This document shows positions 43,626-50,990 of a stretch of 64,000 nt of DNA, one piece after another. Location of the stretch: NCBI RefSeq assembly GCF_030812475.1, contig NZ_JAUSSR010000003.1:1-64000 (forward strand), written 5' to 3'. Each line of letters opens with the position of its first letter. Positions within the stretch are counted from its first letter, which is position 1. The DNA comes from Pseudomonas lini (GTDB lineage: Bacteria > Pseudomonadota > Gammaproteobacteria > Pseudomonadales > Pseudomonadaceae). Position numbers and translations under genes: made by a program. The notes beneath the pieces are model-generated. The model was not told the origin of the DNA and did not search any database. It saw nothing but the letters and a program-made list of their open reading frames with translations.

Positions 43626-45002
43626 TCAGCACTCCACCCAGCTCACCGCAAGGCCGCCCCGTGAAGTTTCTTTGTATTTGTCATGCATGTCGGCGCCGGT
43701 ATCGCGCATGGTGCGGATCACCCGGTCCAGGGAGATGAAGTGTTTGCCGTCGCCGCGCAGGGCCATTTGCGTGGCGTTGATCGCCTTGACCGCGGCGATT
43801 GCGTTGCGCTCGATGCAGGGCACCTGGACCAGGCCGCCGACCGGGTCGCAGGTCAGTCCGAGGTTGTGTTCCAGGCCGATTTCGGCGGCGTTTTCCAGTT
43901 GTTCCGGGGTGGCGCCGAGCACATCGGCCAGACCGGCAGCGGCCATCGCGCAGGCCGAACCGACTTCGCCCTGGCAACCGACTTCGGCACCGGAGATCGA
44001 CGCGTTTTTCTTGCAGAGGATGCCGACGGCCGCAGCCCCAAGGAAGAACGCGACCACGTCGTCGTCCGACGCGTCCGGGTTGAATTTCATGTAGTAGTGC
44101 AGGACTGCCGGAATGATCCCGGCTGCGCCGTTGGTCGGTGCCGTGACCATGCGGCCGCCGGCGGCGTTTTCTTCGTTCACCGCGAGGGCGAACAGGTTGA
44201 CCCACTCCATGGCCGACAGGGTCGAAGTGATGACATTCGGCTTGCCGATTTCCAGCAGGCTGCGGTGCAATTTCGCGGCGCGGCGCGGAACATTCAGGCC
44301 GCCGGGCAGGATGCCTTCATGCATCAAGCCTTGCTCGACGCACTCGCGCATCACCGACCAGATGTGCAGCAGGCCCTGGCGGATTTCGCTTTCGCTGCGC
44401 CAGGCCAATTCATTGGCCATCATCAATTCGGAAACCCGCAACCCATGTTGGTTGCAGAGCTTGAGCAATTCGGCGGCGCTGGAAAAGTCGTAGGGCAGCA
44501 CTACATCACTGGCCGGCGCAATACCCGACTCGGCTTCGGCCGCTTCGATAATGAAACCGCCACCGATCGAGTAATAGGTTTGCTCCCACACCTCACCGGT
44601 GTCGCCGAAGGCGGTCAGGGACATGGCGTTGGGGTGGTAGGGCAGGCTCTCGTCCAGCAGCAGAAGATCATGCTGCCAGTGGAAGGCGATGGTCTTTTTG
44701 CCCGCAAGGTTCAACTCGCCGGTTTCGCGCAGGGTCTGGATCCGGCTATCAATGGACTCGGGATCGATGCTGTCCGGCCATTCGCCCATCAAACCCATGA
44801 CACAGGCGCGGTCGGTGGCGTGGCCCACGCCGGTCGCCGACAGGGAGCCATAAAGGCGGATTTCAACCCGCCGTACATCGTCGAGCACATGCTGGTCAAT
44901 CAGGGCTTGGGCGAAGGTCGCCGCGGCGCGCATCGGACCGACGGTATGGGAGCTGGACGGACCGATGCCTACTTTGAAAAGATCGAAAACGCTGATAGCC
45001 AT
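43626..45002 (-). CDS. sdaA: L-serine ammonia-lyase (single-chain, iron-sulfur)
   Basis: Deaminates L-serine to pyruvate and ammonia. The 458-aa protein has the beta domain start SVFDLFKVGIGPSSSHTVGP (4-23) and the alpha domain with Cys residues for a 4Fe-4S cluster in CKKNASISGAEVGCQGEVGSAC and LTCDPVGGLVQVPCIER. The start at 45002 is the family start; the frame is open 26 codons upstream. Divergent from a LysR regulator that may control it. Not within a gcv cluster, so this is likely a catabolic serine deaminase. Confidence 0.95.
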   Translation of the reverse strand: MAISVFDLFKVGIGPSSSHTVGPMRAAATFAQALIDQHVLDDVRRVEIRLYGSLSATGVGHATDRACVMGLMGEWPDSIDPESIDSRIQTLRETGELNLAGKKTIAFHWQHDLLLLDESLPYHPNAMSLTAFGDTGEVWEQTYYSIGGGFIIEAAEAESGIAPASDVVLPYDFSSAAELLKLCNQHGLRVSELMMANELAWRSESEIRQGLLHIWSVMRECVEQGLMHEGILPGGLNVPRRAAKLHRSLLEIGKPNVITSTLSAMEWVNLFALAVNEENAAGGRMVTAPTNGAAGIIPAVLHYYMKFNPDASDDDVVAFFLGAAAVGILCKKNASISGAEVGCQGEVGSACAMAAAGLADVLGATPEQLENAAEIGLEHNLGLTCDPVGGLVQVPCIERNAIAAVKAINATQMALRGDGKHFISLDRVIRTMRDTGADMHDKYKETSRGGLAVSWVEC

Positions 45003-45139
45003 GCTAAAGCCTCTACAAGCAAGGGAGTAGGAATCGACGCCATGTTTTGTAGGACAAGCGCAATGTGGGTGATACTGCATCTTCCTGGTCCTACGTGACC
45101 AACGAAACTTCCTAAGAAAGCCTTTAGCAGGACTAAACG

Positions 45140-46087
45140 ATGAGTCGTCAGTTACACGCCCAGACTTATGTCTGGCTGCACGTGTTTTCCTGTGCCGCGC
45201 GGCACTTGTCGTTCACCCGCTGCGCCGAAGAACTGCACATCACCCCGGGTGCGGTCAGTCAGCAAATCCGACAACTGGAGGAGCGGTTGGGTTTTCGCCT
45301 GTTCCATCGTCGTGCGCGCGGAGTGGAATTGAGCGCCGAAGGCCAGCGACTGGCCATCACCGTTAACGAGGCCTACGGCAGCATCGATGCAGAATTACGC
45401 CGACTGGATGCGGGAATGATTAGCGGAACTTTGCGCCTGCGCTCGATTCCATCCTTCCTGGGCAAATGGCTGACCCCGCGATTACCGCGATTGCAGCAGC
45501 GTTTCCCCGATATTCAGTTGCGCCTGGTGGCCGAGGACAGCAGCGTGCCCTTGCATGAGGGCGATTTCGATCTGGCCATCGACCTGAATGACGGTAGCTA
45601 TCCCGGCTTGTTATCCACAACCTTGCTCGACGAACAGATCTTTCCGGTCTGTGCCCCGGGGTTGTTGCGTGGCCGCCCGCCGCTGCATGGCCCGGCAAAC
45701 CTTGTGCACTTCCCGTTGCTGCACGACATCACCGCCTGGCGCGGCAGCTATGAGTATGCGGAATGGGAGTTTTATCTCAATGCCATCGGTTTTGAAGGTG
45801 CGGACGTACGGCGTGGGCATACGTTCAATCGCAATCACCTGACCATCGAAGCGGCGATTGCCGGGATGGGCGTGGCGATTGCGCGGCGAACGCTGCTCAA
45901 CGATGAGCTGGAGCGCGGGACCCTGATCGTACCGTTTGGCCTGGCGGTGCCCAACCACAAGCGGTATGTGTTGCTCTATGCGCCGGGCGCGCTGAGTCAT
46001 CCGGGTGTGCGTGCGGTGCATGACTGGCTGGTGGAAGAGGCGGAGATGTTCCGTAGCCTGCACCCGCTGGGAGAGCAGCAAATGTGA
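45140..46087 (+). CDS. LysR-family regulator (GcvA/DsdC-like)
   Basis: A 315-aa LysR regulator with helix-turn-helix LSFTRCAEELHITPGAVSQQ (about 24-43) and a substrate-binding domain. The N-terminal pattern ARHLSFTRCAEELHITPGAV is that of the GcvA/AmpR/DsdC branch. It is divergent from sdaA across 137 bases, so it probably responds to serine or a related amino acid and controls sdaA. Inference from position. Confidence 0.87.
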   Translation: MSRQLHAQTYVWLHVFSCAARHLSFTRCAEELHITPGAVSQQIRQLEERLGFRLFHRRARGVELSAEGQRLAITVNEAYGSIDAELRRLDAGMISGTLRLRSIPSFLGKWLTPRLPRLQQRFPDIQLRLVAEDSSVPLHEGDFDLAIDLNDGSYPGLLSTTLLDEQIFPVCAPGLLRGRPPLHGPANLVHFPLLHDITAWRGSYEYAEWEFYLNAIGFEGADVRRGHTFNRNHLTIEAAIAGMGVAIARRTLLNDELERGTLIVPFGLAVPNHKRYVLLYAPGALSHPGVRAVHDWLVEEAEMFRSLHPLGEQQM

Positions 46088-46300
46088 GCCGCTCGTGAGT
46101 CGCAGCGAGGCAACCCAACTCCCGACCATAGCAGCGCTTTTACCGGTTGTCCGGCTTTTTTTGCAAATCCATATTTATCTTTATTCAGGGGTTGAATTGT
46201 TTCGCGCGCACACCGATTGTGTAAGTAAGAGGTCACGGTGATGACGCCCAAGGGCCAGCCGATGCGCCTCTCGCGAGCTAGCTGAAATAAGGGATGAACT
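46088..46300. other. Region upstream of the HPF/RaiA-type gene
   Basis: No gene. It contains a short palindrome near 46262-46278 (CTCTCGCGAG) just before the start region and likely holds the promoter of the next gene. No defined motif. Confidence 0.45.
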
Positions 46301-46708
46301 ATGCAAATCCAAGTCAACAGCGATAACCATATTCAAAGCAGCATCCGACTGGAGGAGTGGGTACGTACTACCATTGAGAGCACGCTCGAACGTTACGAAG
46401 AGGACCTGACCCGTGTCGAGGTCCACCTGCGGGACGAAAACGGCGACAAGCCCGGACCGCACGATATGCGCTGCCAGCTGGAAGCGCGGCCAAAAGGCCA
46501 CCAACCGATTTCTGTAACCCATAAAGCCGACTCCCTGGAACTGGCGATCGACGGGGCGGCTGAAAAACTCGAACATGCGCTGGAACACCTGTTCGGCAAA
46601 CTGCGGGGCAAACCACGTGCCGCCGTAGTGCCGTTCGAGCGACCGACTGCCGATGCGTTGCTGGAAGACGAGTTTCTCGAGAACGAACAGGCCGCGCAAA
46701 ACGGCTGA
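46301..46708 (+). CDS. HPF/RaiA family ribosome-associated protein
   Basis: A 135-aa protein of the S30AE/HPF fold. It has a beta-alpha-beta start MQIQVNSDNHIQSSIRLEEW, a helix-strand pair around RVEVHLRDENGDKPG, and a helix around DSLELAIDGAAEKLEHALE. Such proteins bind the small ribosomal subunit and modulate activity in stress or stationary phase. This one carries a longer acidic C-terminus (ADALLEDEFLENEQAAQNG) than the short Hpf. The ATG has AAGGGATG upstream. Confidence 0.85.
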   Translation: MQIQVNSDNHIQSSIRLEEWVRTTIESTLERYEEDLTRVEVHLRDENGDKPGPHDMRCQLEARPKGHQPISVTHKADSLELAIDGAAEKLEHALEHLFGKLRGKPRAAVVPFERPTADALLEDEFLENEQAAQNG

Positions 46709-46739
46709 AGTCTGATTCACTTTTTACCTTCCCACACAG

Positions 46740-46765
46740 AACGGGCCTGCTGATGCAGGCCCGTT
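46740..46765 (+). terminator. Hairpin terminator after the HPF/RaiA-type gene
   Basis: ACGGGCCTGC/GCAGGCCCGT stem with a TGAT loop; only a broken T stretch follows. Confidence 0.65.
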
Positions 46766-46856
46766 CGCGTTTGTGCGCCATGCGCGGTCATGACTCATTC
46801 AAACCGCCTCGGATCGCTGATCGATAATGTCGATCTCATCGGATCTGTTTTGCGTA

Positions 46857-46875
46857 TGAGAATATTTATCATTAA
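46857..46875 (+). promoter_or_regulatory. Fur box
   Basis: GAGAATATTTATCATTAAT matches the 19-bp Fur consensus at about 13 positions. It lies 60 bases upstream of the DUF3649 gene that opens an iron-uptake cassette. Confidence 0.7.
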
Positions 46876-46936
46876 TATTGCGGCCTTGCTGATCCCGTGA
46901 CTTCACGCGATCCCACCCTGGTTTCAAGGTCGAAAC

Positions 46937-47236
46937 ATGAAAGGCAAAAGTCTCCCCGTTTCCTATCGCATGGCGGTCACTTCCCGGGTGCTTGCCGCGG
47001 TGCTGGGCGGTTACCTCGTGGCGGCGCTGGCCAGTGTCAGCCTGAGCCTGTGGTTGCCCATGGCCCGCGCCGAAGCCGTGGTGATCGGGATGTTGACCTC
47101 GTTCCTGGCCTACCTCGTCGCGGTGCTGTGGTGTTTTGCCTGTCGTAGCGCATGGCGGGCCTGGTTGGGGCTGATCGTGCCGAGCCTGGTGCTGGCGGCG
47201 TTGTCGGGCCTGGCGTACTGGATGGGCCACAGATGA
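46937..47236 (+). CDS. DUF3649 family membrane protein
   Basis: A 99-aa inner-membrane protein with three hydrophobic segments (about 14-38, 46-66 and 72-92). DUF3649 proteins are encoded with PepSY and DUF3325 membrane proteins near TonB-dependent receptors, as here, and are thought to take part in siderophore-iron reduction. It starts 62 bases after a Fur box. Its TGA overlaps the next gene's ATG (ATGA). Confidence 0.85.
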   Translation: MKGKSLPVSYRMAVTSRVLAAVLGGYLVAALASVSLSLWLPMARAEAVVIGMLTSFLAYLVAVLWCFACRSAWRAWLGLIVPSLVLAALSGLAYWMGHR

Positions 47237-48816
47237 AAGAGGGTTTTCGCCAGGCCATGGCCTGGTTGCACACCTGGGCCGGACTGGTCTTCGGCTGGTT
47301 GCTGTTCGCCATTTTCCTGACCGGCACCCTGGCCTATTTCAAGGACGAGATCAGTCACTGGATGCAGCCGGAAATCCCCGCCCGCGCCGTGACGTCCGAG
47401 GCCAGCCTGACCATGGCCCAGGGCTATCTGCAGCAGCATGCCGCTGGTGCTTCGCGCTGGCTCATCGATTTGCCCGATGCGCGGGAGCCCGGCCTTTCGG
47501 TGCGGTGGCAGCAAACCCAGGCCAAACGTGGCGAGCGGGGTCAATTCACAGAGAAACTCCTCGACCCGCAAACCGGCGCCGAAGTGCAGGGGCGGGAAAC
47601 CAGGGGTGGCGACTTCTTCTATCGCTTCCACTATCAGCTGCAGATGCCGTATCCGTGGGGCCGTTGGTTGTCGACCATCGCTGCCATGGTGATGTTTGTC
47701 GCGTTGATCAGCGGAATCATCACCCACAAGAAAATTTTCAAGGACTTCTTCACCTTCCGCCCGCGCAAAGGCCAGCGTTCCTGGCTCGACGGGCACAATG
47801 CCGTGGGCGTGCTGGTGTTGCCGTTCCACCTGATGATCACCTACAGCAGTCTGGTGATTTTCATGACGATGGTGATGCCGGCCAGCATTCTTGCTTCGTA
47901 CGAGGGCGATGCGCGGGTGTTTTTCGATGAGGTGTTTCCGGCCTCCAGTACGCCTGAGCGCGCTGGCAAACCGGGTCAATTGACCGCGATGGCGCCGCTG
48001 CTGGAACAGGCCCGCGAACGATGGTCGGGCGGTGGAGTGGGGCGGCTGACAGTCAATAATCCGGGCGATGCGAATGCCTCTGTCGTGCTTTTCCGTGATG
48101 GCGTCGACCGTGTGGTGCACGATTTCGGCAGTGCGCTGACCTTCAATGGCGTCACCGGCCGGATCCTCGGCACGACCCCGGAACGGCCTTTGCCCATGGC
48201 GATCACCGGTGCGTTCTACGGTTTGCACATGGGCCATTTCGCGGGCCCGGTGTTGCGCTGGCTGTACTTCATTTGCGGGCTGGCAGGTACGGCGATGATC
48301 GGCACCGGGCTGGTGATCTGGCTCGGCAAGCGTCAGCTCAAACATGCGAAAAGCGCGGTGATGCCGTTCGAGTTGCGGCTGGTGGAGGTGCTGAACATCG
48401 CCAGCATGCCGGGGTTGCTGGTCGCGGTAGCGGCGTTCTTCTGGGCCAATCGCTTGTTGCCGATCGACATGGCCGGGCGCGCGGATTGGGAAGTGAATAG
48501 CTTCTTCATCGCCTGGGGTTTGAGCGTGTTGCATGCCATGGTTCGCCGTGGTCGTGCGGCGTGGGTCGATCAATTGTTGCTGGCAGCGTTGCTGTTTTGC
48601 GCGGTGCCGTTGTTGAATGCCATTACCACGCCCTATCACTTGGGTGTCACCTTGATGCAGAGTGACTGGGTCATGGCCGGTTTCGATCTGACGTGCCTGG
48701 GCAGCGGTGTGTTCCTCGCCTGGGCTGCATGGAAAATGCGGCGCTCGGGGCAGCCTGAAAGTGTCCCCCGCAAACAACGTGCGCAATCGATCGCAGTTGA
48801 CCGAGGGCCGTACTGA
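47233..48816 (+). CDS. PepSY-associated transmembrane protein (iron-uptake reductase type)
   Basis: A 527-aa inner-membrane protein with an N-terminal helix (LHTWAGLVFGWLLFAIFLTG) bearing the PepSY_TM His, a periplasmic PepSY part (about 40-140), and further helices around 145-170, 195-225, 340-370 and 410-500. Related proteins (FoxB/PiuB, FpvG) reduce ferric siderophores at the inner membrane, with conserved His residues that could hold haem. The ATG at 47233 overlaps the previous stop; the longer frame is out of family. Coupled to DUF3325 by TGATG. Confidence 0.87.
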   Translation: MKEGFRQAMAWLHTWAGLVFGWLLFAIFLTGTLAYFKDEISHWMQPEIPARAVTSEASLTMAQGYLQQHAAGASRWLIDLPDAREPGLSVRWQQTQAKRGERGQFTEKLLDPQTGAEVQGRETRGGDFFYRFHYQLQMPYPWGRWLSTIAAMVMFVALISGIITHKKIFKDFFTFRPRKGQRSWLDGHNAVGVLVLPFHLMITYSSLVIFMTMVMPASILASYEGDARVFFDEVFPASSTPERAGKPGQLTAMAPLLEQARERWSGGGVGRLTVNNPGDANASVVLFRDGVDRVVHDFGSALTFNGVTGRILGTTPERPLPMAITGAFYGLHMGHFAGPVLRWLYFICGLAGTAMIGTGLVIWLGKRQLKHAKSAVMPFELRLVEVLNIASMPGLLVAVAAFFWANRLLPIDMAGRADWEVNSFFIAWGLSVLHAMVRRGRAAWVDQLLLAALLFCAVPLLNAITTPYHLGVTLMQSDWVMAGFDLTCLGSGVFLAWAAWKMRRSGQPESVPRKQRAQSIAVDRGPY

Positions 48817-49142
48817 TGTTGCTGGCCTTGTTGCTCTGCTATGGCGGGTTCACTGCGCTCTGTTTGTCCATGGATCGGCATCACACCGAACTGCTGGGTC
48901 GCAAACCTTCGGTCCGACGCCGCCAAGGCATGCGCATTCATGGCTGGCTATTGCTGGCCTTGTCCTTGTGGGCCGCAGTGTCGGCGACGGGTTGGGGACT
49001 CGGGCTGGTGCAATGGTTTGCGGTGTTGATGCTCAGTGGGTTGTTGCTGGTGCTGTTGATGCCGTATCACCCGCGGTTGATGCTGTCGTTGGCCGGGGTG
49101 AGCCTGCTCGCCAGTCCCGTTTTCGCGTTTGCGCAGTGCTGA
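48816..49142 (+). CDS. DUF3325 family membrane protein
   Basis: A 108-aa inner-membrane protein with three or four hydrophobic segments (LLALLLCYGGFTALC; WLLLALSLWAAVSATGWGLG; WFAVLMLSGLLLVLLM). It has the DRHHTELLGRKPS loop that carries His residues. It usually accompanies PepSY and DUF3649 proteins of iron uptake. Its ATG overlaps the PepSY stop as TGATG; the sigma-factor gene begins 4 bases after its stop. Confidence 0.85.
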   Translation: MLLALLLCYGGFTALCLSMDRHHTELLGRKPSVRRRQGMRIHGWLLLALSLWAAVSATGWGLGLVQWFAVLMLSGLLLVLLMPYHPRLMLSLAGVSLLASPVFAFAQC

Positions 49143-49146
49143 CCGG

Positions 49147-49710
49147 ATGATCTCCGGTCCTCCGCAATCCCGCGATGATGAGCATCGGGGCGCCCGTGCG
49201 CATTTCCTCCAGGTATTTCTTTCCCAGCGTTCGCAAATGGAAGCGCTGGTGAGTCGGCGCGTCGGTTGTCGGGCGACAGCGGCGGACCTGGTGCAGGACT
49301 TGTTCCTGCGCTTCTGGCGCCGGCCACTGGTGCAGGTCGAAGAACTCAGCACCTACCTGTTGCGTTGCGCTGGCAACATCGCCATCGACCATTTGCGCAG
49401 TGAGGGCACGCGGGCGCGGGTCAATGAAGGCTGGATGCCCGATGCGCCGGATAGTCACGGCAGTGAACCGCAAGCCGCCCTCGAGGCGGGCAACGATTTG
49501 CGCCACGTCGAAGCTGCGTTGCGTGCCTTGCCCGAGCGCACACGGCAGATTTTTTTGCTCAACCGCATCCACGGTCGCAAATACGCCGAGATCGCCAAGG
49601 CCATGGGTTTGTCCCAAAGCGCCGTGGAAAAACATATGATGCGCGCCCTCGAAGCCTGCAAGGCCAGTCTTCGCGAACCGCAACCGCGCACGTCAGGAAA
49701 AGCACCGTGA
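49147..49710 (+). CDS. FecI-type ECF sigma factor
   Basis: A 187-aa alternative sigma factor. It has region 2 (VGCRATAADLVQDLFLRFWR and LLRCAGNIAIDHLRSEG) and region 4 (LRALPERTRQIFLLNRIHGR then AEIAKAMGLSQSAVEKHMM). It should direct RNA polymerase to the promoter of the adjacent TonB-dependent receptor gene when a ferric siderophore is bound. The start is uncertain because the ribosome-binding site is weak; a start at 49129 overlapping the previous gene is possible. The stop overlaps the fecR GTG. Confidence 0.9.
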   Translation: MISGPPQSRDDEHRGARAHFLQVFLSQRSQMEALVSRRVGCRATAADLVQDLFLRFWRRPLVQVEELSTYLLRCAGNIAIDHLRSEGTRARVNEGWMPDAPDSHGSEPQAALEAGNDLRHVEAALRALPERTRQIFLLNRIHGRKYAEIAKAMGLSQSAVEKHMMRALEACKASLREPQPRTSGKAP

Positions 49711-50696
49711 ACACGATCGAACGCGTCATCCCGACGCGGGCTCAGGAACAGGCGGCATTGGCCTGGCTGAGTCTGTTGCATGATCAGCCCGGCAGTGGCG
49801 ATCAGGCCGACTTCAGCCATTGGTTGCAGGCGGACCCCGCCCATGCCGAGGCGTATGCCCAGGCTCAAGTCATGTGGGAGCTGACCGAAGCACCGGCGCG
49901 AACCTTGGCCGATGAAGACGCCCTGGCGTTGCAGGGTTACCTCAACGCCATGCATCGCACGCACCGGACCGGCGTGCGGCGTTGGTCCGGTGCGTTGGCA
50001 ATGGCGGCGTGCCTGCTGTTGATGATCGGCCTTGGCGCAGGCTGGCAACCGTCGCGCTGGATGGACGATCTGGGGGCGGACTATGTCTCGGCGCCGGGGG
50101 AGATCCGCACTGTCACCCTGGCCGATCAGTCGCAAGTCACCCTGGATGCCGACAGTGCGATTGCCGTGGATTTCAGTCGCGGCGAGCGGCATGTCCAGTT
50201 GCGTCGCGGTGCCGGATTTTTCAACGTGACGCACACGGGCGATCCGTTTGTGGTGGACGCTGAACAGGGTCGGACGCGGGTGCTGGGCACGCAGTTCGAA
50301 GTCCGTCTGCAACCCGATGGCGCACAGGTGACAGTGCTGTCCGGGCGGGTTGGCGTCACGGCGGACAAAGCGGCCGGGCAGCAGGTTCTCACCGCCGGCC
50401 AGCAAGTGACTTATGGCAATGGCGTGGCGGAAAAACGCCACAGCGTCGACAGCGAAGCACAGTTGGCCTGGCGACAGGGTTGGCTCAATTACTACAAGGC
50501 GACACTGGCCGAGGTGGTGCAGGACCTGGGGCGTTATTACCCGGGGCGGATCCTGTTGCTTGACGATGAACTGGCGGCGCGGCGGGTCAGTGGCAGTTTC
50601 CCGAGCAAGGATCCGCAGGCAGTGTTGAGTTCGTTGCAGGGGGTGTTGGGGTTTAAGCAGCACAGCGTTCTGGGGCATTTGATTCTTTTGCGGTGA
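49707..50696 (+). CDS. FecR-type anti-sigma regulator
   Basis: A 329-aa inner-membrane regulator. It has a DUF4880 N-terminal domain (AALAWLSLLHDQPGSGDQAD), a membrane helix (about 92-110, ALAMAACLLLMIGLGAGW), a FecR periplasmic domain (about 125-225, EIRTVTLADQSQVTLDADSA) and a C-terminal domain that would contact the receptor's STN domain. It passes the siderophore signal from the receptor to the FecI-type sigma. The GTG start overlaps the sigma-factor stop. Confidence 0.92.
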   Translation: MNTIERVIPTRAQEQAALAWLSLLHDQPGSGDQADFSHWLQADPAHAEAYAQAQVMWELTEAPARTLADEDALALQGYLNAMHRTHRTGVRRWSGALAMAACLLLMIGLGAGWQPSRWMDDLGADYVSAPGEIRTVTLADQSQVTLDADSAIAVDFSRGERHVQLRRGAGFFNVTHTGDPFVVDAEQGRTRVLGTQFEVRLQPDGAQVTVLSGRVGVTADKAAGQQVLTAGQQVTYGNGVAEKRHSVDSEAQLAWRQGWLNYYKATLAEVVQDLGRYYPGRILLLDDELAARRVSGSFPSKDPQAVLSSLQGVLGFKQHSVLGHLILLR

Positions 50697-50702
50697 AGCA
50701 TA

Positions 50703-50858
50703 GGGCCCCTTCGCTGGCAAGCCAGCTCCTACAGGGGATTGCATTCCAGACGCGACGGCGCCACCGCGCGTCATGACGCCGTGTCGCCGTCGGGAGGTGA
50801 ATGCATTCCAAATGAACTGACCCCCTAAATGTAGGAGCTGGCTTGCCAGCGAAGACGT
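50703..50858. repeat. REP doublet
   Basis: CTTCGCTGGCAAGCCAGCTC near 50708 and the inverse GAGCTGGCTTGCCAGCGAAG near 50836. Between them lies a second palindromic pair around GACGGCG/CGCCGTC. This separates fecR from the receptor gene. Confidence 0.8.
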
Positions 50859-50990
50859 CAGATCAAACACCACATCCTCCCGATAAAAATATTTTCAACT
50901 TTCTGATGAGGTAAACCCGATCCCCATCCGTGTAGTGACTGAAACTGCGATTCATTCGCATCCGTATCGGTTCCACACAGGTCATGAGCA

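Noticed and set aside
47110..48786. Minus-strand ORF of 558 codons opposite the PepSY gene
   Set aside because: Arg/His/Gln-rich antisense frame without motifs.
50880..50915. Second Fur box before the TonB-dependent receptor gene
   Set aside because: The AT-rich stretch matches the consensus at only about half the positions; FecI control is more likely.
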